Of a stretch of 44,614 bases of DNA, positions 21,686 through 28,841 are shown piece by piece. The translations under genes and the position numbers were made by a program. The notes below the pieces were generated by a model. That model was not told where the DNA came from. It searched no databases and was given only the letters and a program-made list of their open reading frames with translations. This DNA is from an uncultured Clostridia bacterium. GTDB taxonomy: Bacteria > Bacillota > Clostridia > Christensenellales > Aristaeellaceae. Positions within the stretch are counted from its first letter, which is position 1. Each line of letters starts with the position of its first letter. The stretch lies in contig CAKTTL010000013.1 of the NCBI GenBank assembly GCA_934615235.1, forward strand, positions 1-44,614, written 5' to 3'.

Positions 21686-23041
21686 TCAGATTCCCAGAAT
21701 CTGCGTGGCGAAAGAGAAATACACCAGCAGCGCCAGCGCGTCGACGATTGTTGTAATAAACGGGCTGGCCATGACGGCCGGATCGAAGCCGATCTTTTTG
21801 GCGAGCATCGGCAGCGTACAGCCGACCAGCTTCGCCGCGACGACGGTCACCACGAGCGTCAGCGAAACGACGAGCGCCACCGCCGCGCCCACGCGGTCAA
21901 AGAACATGGCCTTCAAAAACGCGCACGCGGCCAGCGCGATGCCGCACAGAATCGACACGCGCGCTTCGCGCCAGACCACGCGGCCGATATCGGAAAACTC
22001 GATCTCTCCCAGCGAAATGCCGCGGATGATCGTAACGGACGACTGGCTGCCCGCGTTGCCCGACGTATCCATCAGCATCGGGATGAACGACGTCAGCGCC
22101 ACGCAGACGGAGAGTGCGTCTTCGAATTTCGTGATGATGATGCCGGTGAACGTCGCCGAAACCATCAACAAAAGCAGCCAGGGGATACGGTTTTTGAAAA
22201 TCGTCAGGATCGGCGTGCGCAGATAGGGCTTATCTCCCGGGGTCATAGCGGCCATCTTGGCGATGTCTTCCGTCGCTTCGTCTTCCAATACGTCCAACGC
22301 GTCGTCGACGGTTACGATGCCGACGAGCCGGTTTTCGTTATCCACAACTGGCAGCGCGTTGAAGTCGTATTCCTTCAGCGCGTGCGCCGCAGCCTCCTTA
22401 TCGTCCAGTGTGTTGACGGACACGACGTGCGTCTGCATCACCTTGTCCATCGTATCCTCGTCGCTTGCGCGCAGGATGGCGCGCAGCGAAGCGACGCCAA
22501 TCAGCTTCCGCCCTTCGTCCACGACGTACGTCAGATCGACCGTTTCCTGATCGTTGCCCGTGCGGCGGATGAGCGCGATCGCCTCGGCCACGGTATCCGT
22601 CGCGTGCAGGCTGACGAACTCGGTCGTCATGATGCTGCCCGCGCTGTCCTCGGGGTATTTGAGCAGCTCGTTGATCGTGCGGCGCGCTTCGGGCGAAGCC
22701 TGCTCGAGGATGCGGTGCACGACGTTGGCGGGCATTTCCTCGACGATATCCGCCGCGTCGTCCATCGAGATTTCTTCAACGATGGCCTTCAGTTCAACGT
22801 CCGTCAGCCCGCGGATAAGCGCGGCCTGCAGCTCGGCGTCCAGCTCAACGAAAACTTCCGCCGCCGTTTCCTTGGGCAGCAGGCGGAACAGCAGCGGGCG
22901 CGCCTCCTCGGGCAGCACCTCAAAAAGACCGGCAACCTGAACCGGCTGCAGGGTCAAAAGCAAATCGCGCAGCGAACTGATGCGCTTTTTCTCCCAAAGC
23001 GCCATCACCGTTTTTTCGAGAGAATAAGTGTTTTCGGGCAT
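21686..23041 (-). CDS. mgtE: Magnesium transporter MgtE
   Basis: A Mg2+ channel of the cytoplasmic membrane. The 451 residues show the standard order. An N-terminal superhelical domain with LLPKETAAEVFVELDAELQAALI and the acidic SMDDAADIVEEMP is at about 60-120. A CBS pair spans about 135-255 (FVSLHATDTVAEAIALIRR, ALPVVDNENRLVGIVTVDDALDVL). Five transmembrane helices start near 280, with the pore-region sequence MDTSGNAGSQSSVTIIRG. Start MPENTYS has GGAGG upstream; an in-frame extension of 33 codons runs into the leader. A 290-base leader with an intrinsic terminator precedes it. Confidence 0.94.
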   Translation of the reverse strand: MPENTYSLEKTVMALWEKKRISSLRDLLLTLQPVQVAGLFEVLPEEARPLLFRLLPKETAAEVFVELDAELQAALIRGLTDVELKAIVEEISMDDAADIVEEMPANVVHRILEQASPEARRTINELLKYPEDSAGSIMTTEFVSLHATDTVAEAIALIRRTGNDQETVDLTYVVDEGRKLIGVASLRAILRASDEDTMDKVMQTHVVSVNTLDDKEAAAHALKEYDFNALPVVDNENRLVGIVTVDDALDVLEDEATEDIAKMAAMTPGDKPYLRTPILTIFKNRIPWLLLLMVSATFTGIIITKFEDALSVCVALTSFIPMLMDTSGNAGSQSSVTIIRGISLGEIEFSDIGRVVWREARVSILCGIALAACAFLKAMFFDRVGAAVALVVSLTLVVTVVAAKLVGCTLPMLAKKIGFDPAVMASPFITTIVDALALLVYFSFATQILGI

Positions 23042-23332
23042 TTGAAACCGTCCTCCTTCCTTTTTTTGCAAAACCACCCGGTTCAAAAGGGACAGGAACA
23101 CGGCACGTCGAGCCAATTTTACGCACGCAAAAGAATCCATCGCGCGCCGGCGCGTGGATTTTTCAGATGCGCAAAGGCTGTATTTGACTCAGAATCGAAG
23201 AAAAACGCGGGCGGCGGAACGGAACCGCCGGTCTCTGCCCGCGCGGCGCAACCCTGGGTCAAGCGGCGCACCTGTGCAACTGCCAGCGTCCATTCCTTCC
23301 ACCTCACTTTATATATGCCAGAATAAGGAAAC
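23042..23332 (-). promoter_or_regulatory. Long structured 5' leader of mgtE
   Basis: The leader runs from the predicted start near 23332 to the ATG, about 290 bases. It contains an intrinsic terminator (23201-23243), a second hairpin ending in CTTTTG (23128-23160), two direct TGCGCCGC repeats, and a possible 34-codon upstream reading frame (23293 to 23189, ATG after AGGTGG). Such a layout suggests premature termination control, as for other Mg transporters. I do not recognise the M-box (ykoK) consensus. Confidence 0.6.
23201..23243 (-). terminator. Intrinsic terminator inside the mgtE leader
   Basis: On the minus strand, CGCGGG-cagagac-CGGCGG-ttccgtt-CCGCCG-CCCGCG runs straight into TTTTTCTTC. 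It would end transcription about 130 bases into the leader unless an alternative fold forms. Confidence 0.75.
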
Positions 23333-23338
23333 GAAAAA

Positions 23339-23367
23339 ATTATAACCCTTCGCCCGCCATGCGTCAA
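23339..23367 (-). promoter_or_regulatory. Sigma-A promoter of mgtE
   Basis: On the minus strand, TTGACG (23367-23362), exactly 17 bases, TATAAT (23344-23339). It lies just past the murI stop codon. Confidence 0.85.
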
Positions 23368-23379
23368 CCCCCGCGGGCC

Positions 23380-24180
23380 TTATAATGAAAGTTTTTCCAC
23401 GCTGTCGGGCGAAGTGAGCGCGAGCTGCACCGCCACTTTTTCGTAAACCGCCGTTTCGCCGGAGGTGTAAATCGTAAAGCGGCCCTTCGCGGCGGGATTG
23501 ACGAGATCTGCCGCGCCAAGCGCGGCTGCCGCGGCGGCCGCCTCTTCGCGCGCGGGGTCGATCAGCTCGAGCTGCGGGAAGCAGGCGCGAAAGCGCCCTT
23601 CCACAATCGGGTAATGCGTGCAGCCGAGAATCAGATGCGAAACCGCGCCGCGGCGAAGGACGTCCCCCACCCGCACGGCGATCTCCGCGTCCACGGCTTC
23701 TCCGTCCGTTTCTCCGCGATCAATCAGCCCCGCAAGGTTCGGGCTGCCCGCAGCGATCACTTCCGTTTCGGGGCAGAGCGCGTGAATCTGCCGCTCGTAG
23801 CTGCCGGAGGCGACGGTAAACTCCGTCGCAATCAGGCCGACGCGTTTCGCGCCGCAGCGCTGCACGGCGCGCGCCGCCGGGGCGATGATCGTCAGCATCG
23901 GCACGCCGAAATCGCGCTGCAGCGAATCGAGCAGCGCCGAGGTCGTATTGCACGCCACAACGACGGCCTTCACGCCCTTCGCCTTGAGAAACTCCACGTT
24001 GCGGCTGAAAAGCGCCGTCAGTTCCTCCCGCGAGCGGTTGCCGTAAGGGCAGTTGGCGCTGTCGCCAAAGTAAACGATATCCTCGCCGGGCAGCATCTCC
24101 TGCAGACGGCGCACGACGGTCAGCCCACCCACGCCGGAATCCGTCACGCCGATGGGCGCGGTTTTCATGTTGCGGTTCAT
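23380..24180 (-). CDS. murI: Glutamate racemase
   Basis: Converts L- to D-glutamate for peptidoglycan synthesis. The 266-residue cytosolic enzyme has GVTDSGVGGLTVVRRL (11-26) and YFGDSANCPYGNRS (37-50). Catalytic Cys residues lie in VACNTTSA (near 76) and LGCTHYPI (near 185), each followed by the expected Thr. AGGGAAG lies ahead of the ATG. It is divergent from the amidohydrolase gene, with the two -35 boxes only four bases apart. Confidence 0.95.
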   Translation of the reverse strand: MNRNMKTAPIGVTDSGVGGLTVVRRLQEMLPGEDIVYFGDSANCPYGNRSREELTALFSRNVEFLKAKGVKAVVVACNTTSALLDSLQRDFGVPMLTIIAPAARAVQRCGAKRVGLIATEFTVASGSYERQIHALCPETEVIAAGSPNLAGLIDRGETDGEAVDAEIAVRVGDVLRRGAVSHLILGCTHYPIVEGRFRACFPQLELIDPAREEAAAAAAALGAADLVNPAAKGRFTIYTSGETAVYEKVAVQLALTSPDSVEKLSL

Positions 24181-24226
24181 TTTCTTCCCTTTCCATTCGC
24201 CGTGAGCGTTTCAGCCCACTCTCCCT

Positions 24227-24255
24227 TTTATATCACAAAACGCGTTCAGAGTAAA
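24227..24255 (-). promoter_or_regulatory. Promoter of murI
   Basis: On the minus strand, TTTACT (24255-24250), 17 bases, TATAAA (24232-24227). Confidence 0.65.
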
Positions 24256-24259
24256 GCTC

Positions 24260-24289
24260 TTGACGCTTCCTCCCCCTTTGCGATATGAT
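24260..24289 (+). promoter_or_regulatory. Promoter of the amidohydrolase operon
   Basis: TTGACG (24260-24265), 18 bases, TATGAT (24284-24289). It is back-to-back with the murI promoter. Confidence 0.7.
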
Positions 24290-24331
24290 ACCCTTATCCT
24301 GAAAAATACATCGGAAAGGAAATTTCCTCAT

Positions 24332-25621
24332 ATGCTGTTTGAAGATATCGCGGTTTTTCTGCCGGAAGGGCTGAAGGAGCATTATTACGTCGCCACGCAG
24401 GGCGAGCGGATTGCCTATATCGGCGCGAAGCGCCCCGAAAAGGATTACGGGGAAACCGTCCGCGGCGCGCACAGGCTGCTTATGCCCGCCTTTTACAACT
24501 GCCACAGCCACACGGCCATGACGCTCCTGCGCGGCTACGGCGAAAACCTCAAGCTGCAGGACTGGCTCACGCAGCGCGTTTTCCCCTTTGAAGCGCATCT
24601 CGACGACGACGCGATTTACTGGGGCACGCTGCTGGGCGCGGCGGAAATGCTGCGCTTCGGCATCGTCGGCACGTCGGATATGTATTTCCGGCTCGACCAG
24701 GAAGCGCGCGCTTTCGGCGAGGCCGGCGCGAAGGCGAATCTTTCCAACGGCATCACGATGTTCGACGCGCCCGAATTCGAAGCGATGAACTCCGTGCGCG
24801 AAACCCGCGCCGCGCTGCGCGATCTCGACGGCGCATATGACGGCCGCATCAAGATCGATTTTTCGCTGCACGCCGAATATACTTCCACCGAGCCGCTCGT
24901 GCGGCGGCTCGTGGACGAAATCCGCAGGCAGAATGGTCAGCGCGTGCAGGTGCATGTGAGCGAAACGAAGCTGGAACACGAGGAATGCAAGGCGCGCCAC
25001 GGCGGCCGCACGCCCGCGCAGTATCTGCGCGACTGCGGGCTCTTCGACGTGCCCACGACGGCGGCGCACTGCGTCTGGTCCGAACCGGAGGATCTGGAGA
25101 TTTTCCGCGAAAAGGGCGTTACGATCGCGCACTGCCCCAAGTCGAACCTCAAGCTGGCAAGCGGCGTGCTGGACGTGCCGCGCGCCTGGGCGCACGGCGT
25201 AAAGGTCGGCATGGCGACGGACGGCGTGGCCAGCAACAACAACCTCAACATGCTCGAAGAAATCCGCGTCTTCGCGCTGACGCAGCGCGTACGCGCCGAC
25301 GATCCGACCGTCATCACCCCGGCCGAAGCGCTTCACGCCGCCACGCGCGTGGGCGCGCTCTCGCAGGGCCGCGCGGACTGCGGCGAAATCCGCGAAGGGT
25401 TCAAGGCCGATCTCGTGCTCTTCAACCTCGACACGCCCTGGTGCACGCCGGAACACAACATGCTCAACAACCTGCTCTGGGCCGCCTGCGGCACCGATAT
25501 CGTCATGACCGTCTCCGACGGCCGCGTCGTTTACCGCGACGGCGAATGGCCGACGATCGACGTGGAAAAGGCGAAAGCTGAAGCCGAGCGCGTCAAGAAC
25601 AGGATTCTCTCAAAGCTGTAA
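24332..25621 (+). CDS. Amidohydrolase, MTA/SAH deaminase-like
   Basis: A 429-residue metal-dependent deaminase. Motifs are MPAFYNCHSHTAMTLLRG (HxH metal ligands, about 53-70), QVHVSETKLEHEEC, TAAHCVW (third His) and ATDGVASNNNLNM (metal Asp). This is the order seen in S-adenosylhomocysteine/5-methylthioadenosine deaminases (MtaD family) and in related chlorohydrolase/guanine-type deaminases. MTA/SAH deaminase is the likeliest reading but the exact nucleobase is inferred. The start was placed at MLFEDIAVF (24332); a frame from 24260 overlaps the promoter. It is the first gene of a three-gene operon. Confidence 0.85.
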   Translation: MLFEDIAVFLPEGLKEHYYVATQGERIAYIGAKRPEKDYGETVRGAHRLLMPAFYNCHSHTAMTLLRGYGENLKLQDWLTQRVFPFEAHLDDDAIYWGTLLGAAEMLRFGIVGTSDMYFRLDQEARAFGEAGAKANLSNGITMFDAPEFEAMNSVRETRAALRDLDGAYDGRIKIDFSLHAEYTSTEPLVRRLVDEIRRQNGQRVQVHVSETKLEHEECKARHGGRTPAQYLRDCGLFDVPTTAAHCVWSEPEDLEIFREKGVTIAHCPKSNLKLASGVLDVPRAWAHGVKVGMATDGVASNNNLNMLEEIRVFALTQRVRADDPTVITPAEALHAATRVGALSQGRADCGEIREGFKADLVLFNLDTPWCTPEHNMLNNLLWAACGTDIVMTVSDGRVVYRDGEWPTIDVEKAKAEAERVKNRILSKL

Positions 25622-25642
25622 AAAGAGGGGGCGACGAATAAA

Positions 25643-26305
25643 ATGAAGCTGATTCTCATCGCCGGAAACCGCGCGGGCAGGGATACCGTCATGCGCGACA
25701 CCTACGGCCGCGCCGTGCTGGCCGCGGGCGGGCTGCCCGCGCTGGCGACGGCGGAAACGGCAGAAGAAGCCGCGCGCTACGCGCAGACGTTCGACGCGCT
25801 CCTTCTCCCCGGCGGCGGCGACCTGCCGGCCGCGATGTTCGGCCAGCCGCAGCATCCGGCCGTCGAATGCGACGATCCCGCGCGCGACCTGTCCGACCGG
25901 CTTTTGTGGGAAGCGTTCCACGCGGCAGGCAAGCGCGTGCTGGGCGTATGCCGCGGCTGTCAGGCGGTGAACGTTTTCTGCGGCGGCACGCTCCACCAGC
26001 ACCTGCCGGACGCGTTCGATCCCGTGCTGTGGCACTGCGCCAACGGCAAAGGCCGGCATCCGGTTTTCGTCGAGGAAAACAGCGCGCTGGCGCGCGTTTT
26101 CGGCGGCGGCGCGCGACGCTGCAATTCAAACCATCATCAGGCGGTCGACCGGCCGGGCGAAGGGCTGCGCGTAAACGCCAAAGCGCCCGACGGCGTAATC
26201 GAAGGGCTCGAGGGCGAAAACACGCTGCTCGTGCAGTTCCATCCGGAAATCATGGGCGAAGAAGGGCTCGGCGTTTTCCGCTGGCTGGTGGAGGGCGAAA
26301 AATGA
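25643..26305 (+). CDS. Class I glutamine amidotransferase-like peptidase (C26, gamma-glutamyl-GABA hydrolase family)
   Basis: A 220-residue hydrolase of gamma-glutamyl amides. The nucleophile elbow is LGVCRGCQAVNVFCGGTLHQHL (Cys near residue 102). SNHHQAVDRPGEGLRV and VQFHPEI supply the His-Glu partners. LLPGGGDLPAAMFGQ is the usual oxyanion-side motif of PuuD-like enzymes. It starts 21 bases after the amidohydrolase stop with GAGGGGG ahead of it, and its TGA overlaps the next ATG. The physiological substrate is unknown. Confidence 0.85.
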   Translation: MKLILIAGNRAGRDTVMRDTYGRAVLAAGGLPALATAETAEEAARYAQTFDALLLPGGGDLPAAMFGQPQHPAVECDDPARDLSDRLLWEAFHAAGKRVLGVCRGCQAVNVFCGGTLHQHLPDAFDPVLWHCANGKGRHPVFVEENSALARVFGGGARRCNSNHHQAVDRPGEGLRVNAKAPDGVIEGLEGENTLLVQFHPEIMGEEGLGVFRWLVEGEK

Positions 26306-26670
26306 CGCTGCAGGTCATTCGCGCTGATTTCTCCGTCTGCAAGGTGGCGGATTATTCGTCGGTAAACCTGCAGGCGGCGTACTGCTTTATCGGGAAAACA
26401 GACGAGGAAAACTCCCTTGTCTGCCAGACGGCCGACGTTCCCGGCAACACGCTGGAACGCGACGACGGCTGGAAGGCGTTTCGCATCGAAGGCACGCTGG
26501 ATTTTTCGCTGATCGGCATTCTGGCGAAGCTCTCCTCTCTGCTCGCGCAGAACGGCGTCGGCGTCTTCGCAATTTCCACCTTCAACACGGATTATATCCT
26601 GACAAAAAAAGAAAACTTCGCCAAAGCGCTGGACGCGCTGCGGGAAGCGGGGTATGAAATCAACGAATAA
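26302..26670 (+). CDS. ACT-domain protein
   Basis: A 122-residue protein with an ACT-type fold in its second half (EGTLDFSLIGILAKLSSLLAQNGVGVFAISTFNTDYILTKKE, about 64-106). This resembles the stand-alone ACT proteins related to the CASTOR ACT family that sense amino acids. No catalytic domain is present. The start is set by the 4-base ATGA overlap with the C26 peptidase, so the two are translationally coupled. This suggests that it senses or modulates the amino acid released by the neighbouring enzyme, but that is inference. Confidence 0.8.
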   Translation: MTLQVIRADFSVCKVADYSSVNLQAAYCFIGKTDEENSLVCQTADVPGNTLERDDGWKAFRIEGTLDFSLIGILAKLSSLLAQNGVGVFAISTFNTDYILTKKENFAKALDALREAGYEINE

Positions 26671-26705
26671 AAAAGCAGAAGGCGCATCGCCTTCTGCTTT
26701 TTATT
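26671..26705. terminator. Bidirectional terminator between the ACT and GH127 genes
   Basis: AGCAGAAGGCG, loop CAT, CGCCTTCTGCT, with A and T tracts on the two sides (TTTTTATTTTTC on plus). Confidence 0.88.
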
Positions 26706-26713
26706 TTTCACCT

Positions 26714-28645
26714 TTATTCTCTCACCCAAACCGTCATTTCGCCGACGCCGCGATTGGCCCACGCGTAATACGGAATGAACCGGAGCGCGGCGGGTTCCTT
26801 CTTTACCTTGCACTCGGCCGTGTAAAGCGGCTCGTCCTGCGCGTCCAGAATTTCCCGCTCGCCTTCGCAGTTCAGCCGAACGATGCCGCCCAGCTCTTCC
26901 GCCTCGTATTCCGCTTCAAAGTTCCGCTTTGCCCCCAGATGCAGCAGGTGCAGGTTTTTGCCGTTGTCGCACTCCTCCAGACAGTAAACGATCGGGCCGC
27001 GCATCACGGCCAGCTTATCCGCATCCTTGCGCACAAGCTGGTTGGCGCGATAGCAAACCGCCGGCATTTCCAGGCGCAGGCGGATCGTATCCCCATCGCG
27101 CCAGCGGCGCGCAAGATACGCGTATCCGTCCTTTACCTCGGCCGCGCAGGGCGCGCCGTTTACCTCCAGCGTCCAGGCGCCGCACCAGCCCGGCACGCGC
27201 AGCGCGACGCGGAATTCCGCCTCGCCCTGCATCGCGAGCTTCATCGCAATATCGCCGTCCCACGGATAGCGCGTTTCGACGGAGAAGGCCACGTCCTGTC
27301 CCGCCAGCTGGGCGCTCGCCCGTCCCGCAGCGTACAGGTGCACGCAGAGCGTTTCGCCGTCCGAAGAGTAGAGATAATCCTGCAGCGAGGTCAGCATCCG
27401 CACCAGGTTGGGCGGGCAGCACGCGCAGCCGAACCACTTCTGCCGCTCGGGCCTGACGTGTTCATGCTGTTGGTCCTTGACGCACGCCTCGGGCACAACC
27501 TCCAAAGGATTGACATAGAAGAATTTCTTGCCGTCCAGCTGCATGCCGCTGATCACGCCGTTATACAGCGCGCGCTCCATCACGTCGGCGTATTCGCCGC
27601 GCGTTTCCATCTGCAGCATTCTCCGCGCAAAGAACACCAGCGCGATCGCCGCGCAGGTTTCGCCGTAGACGGTATCGTTGGGCAGATCGTAATCATAGCT
27701 GAACGCCTCGCCGTAGCACGAAGAGCCGACGGCGCCGGTGATATACATGCGCCTGCGCGCAACGCTCTGCCAGAGCGCATGGCACGCCGCAGCGAGACTT
27801 TCGTCGCCCGTTTCGCGCGCGACGTCCGCCAGCCCGGAATACAGATACAGCGCGCGCACGGCGTGTCCCGCCGCATCCTTCTGCTCGCGCAGAGGCTTAT
27901 CCGCCTGATAATAGCTCAGCCCCAGCGGGCCGTCCATCCAGCCGCAGCGGTTGTTGTTGCGCGCCATCTCTTCCTTGAAGAACAGCGGGCTCTGACCGCG
28001 CTCGTTGATGAAATACGCCGCCAGCGCCTTGTGCATGGGATCGCCCGTCACTTCATACAGGCGCATCAGCGCCATTTCGATAATCGGATGCCCCGGATAG
28101 CCGTGCAGCTTTCCCTCTTCCGCGCCGAGGACGCTGTTGATGTGCGCGACCAGCCGGATCACCGCATCAAGGAGCTTGCGCTTGCCCGTCGCCTGATAGT
28201 ACGCCACGGCGGCTTCGATCATATGCCCGGCGCAGTAAAGCTCGTGGTGATCCATCAGGTTCGTCCAGCGCTTTTCCAGGCCGTTGATGATATAGTAGGT
28301 GTCCATATAGCCGTCCGGCTGCTGCGCGGCGACGATATCGTCGATCGCGCCGTCCACCGTCTTTTCCAGCTCCGCGTCCGGATGCCACGTCAGGCTGTAC
28401 GCCGCGCCTTCAATCCATTTCGCAACGTCGCTGTCCTGAAAAACGTAGCCGCCGTGCTCGCCCGCCTCGCGCCCCGCCGCGATATGAAAATTCCGCATGC
28501 AATAGCTTTTTTCCGCGTCGGCGTCCAGCTGGTCGTTCAGCGCCTTCCACTGATAAGGGATTCCCTCGCGCCGCACCGTCTCGCGCAGCGCGCTCCAGAA
28601 CCGGTCGGAAATCTCCGCCCCGTGCAGGAACCTGTTCTCGTTCAT
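26714..28645 (-). CDS. Glycoside hydrolase family 127 (beta-L-arabinofuranosidase-like)
   Basis: A 643-residue cytosolic enzyme without signal peptide. The family uses a Zn-bound Cys nucleophile. The matching residues are visible as the Glu-x-Cys of YGETCAA (near 328-330) and the Cys pair of CACCPPNLVRML (near 409-412). N-terminal AEISDRFWSALRETVRREGIPYQW and DGYMDTYY are typical of the alpha/alpha barrel. It would remove terminal beta-L-arabinofuranose from oligosaccharides. No transporter or other glycosidase lies next to it. Start MNENRF has GGAGG 7 bases upstream; a longer frame to 29188 runs antisense through the next gene. Confidence 0.92.
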   Translation of the reverse strand: MNENRFLHGAEISDRFWSALRETVRREGIPYQWKALNDQLDADAEKSYCMRNFHIAAGREAGEHGGYVFQDSDVAKWIEGAAYSLTWHPDAELEKTVDGAIDDIVAAQQPDGYMDTYYIINGLEKRWTNLMDHHELYCAGHMIEAAVAYYQATGKRKLLDAVIRLVAHINSVLGAEEGKLHGYPGHPIIEMALMRLYEVTGDPMHKALAAYFINERGQSPLFFKEEMARNNNRCGWMDGPLGLSYYQADKPLREQKDAAGHAVRALYLYSGLADVARETGDESLAAACHALWQSVARRRMYITGAVGSSCYGEAFSYDYDLPNDTVYGETCAAIALVFFARRMLQMETRGEYADVMERALYNGVISGMQLDGKKFFYVNPLEVVPEACVKDQQHEHVRPERQKWFGCACCPPNLVRMLTSLQDYLYSSDGETLCVHLYAAGRASAQLAGQDVAFSVETRYPWDGDIAMKLAMQGEAEFRVALRVPGWCGAWTLEVNGAPCAAEVKDGYAYLARRWRDGDTIRLRLEMPAVCYRANQLVRKDADKLAVMRGPIVYCLEECDNGKNLHLLHLGAKRNFEAEYEAEELGGIVRLNCEGEREILDAQDEPLYTAECKVKKEPAALRFIPYYAWANRGVGEMTVWVRE

Positions 28646-28841
28646 CTTTGTCCTCCGTTTGTCCGTCCGTTTGCAGTTTTTGATATAATTTCGCAGCGCC
28701 GGCCCGTTTCTCCTGCCGCGCCTGGCGCGTTTCAAAAGAGCCGGAAAATATTTCCAGCAGATATTTTTTTGAAAACTGACGCAAAACGCCCCGTTTGTGC
28801 GTCTTATAATTGGAATATCAATTACAACCAGGAGGAGGAGT

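Noticed and set aside
20699..23326. 875-codon plus-strand frame opposite the MerR and mgtE genes
   Set aside because: It runs antisense across two genes, a terminator and two promoters. Composition is that of a shadow frame.
23042..23332. M-box (ykoK) magnesium riboswitch upstream of mgtE
   Set aside because: The start GTGAGG and an ACGCTG are reminiscent, but the conserved CTGCCC...GGGTCAACAG core is not present, so I did not name it.
23119..23367. 82-codon minus-strand frame upstream of mgtE
   Set aside because: Its start codon overlaps the -35 box, so it cannot be translated from the predicted transcript. It also spans two terminator hairpins. I treat the region as an RNA leader.
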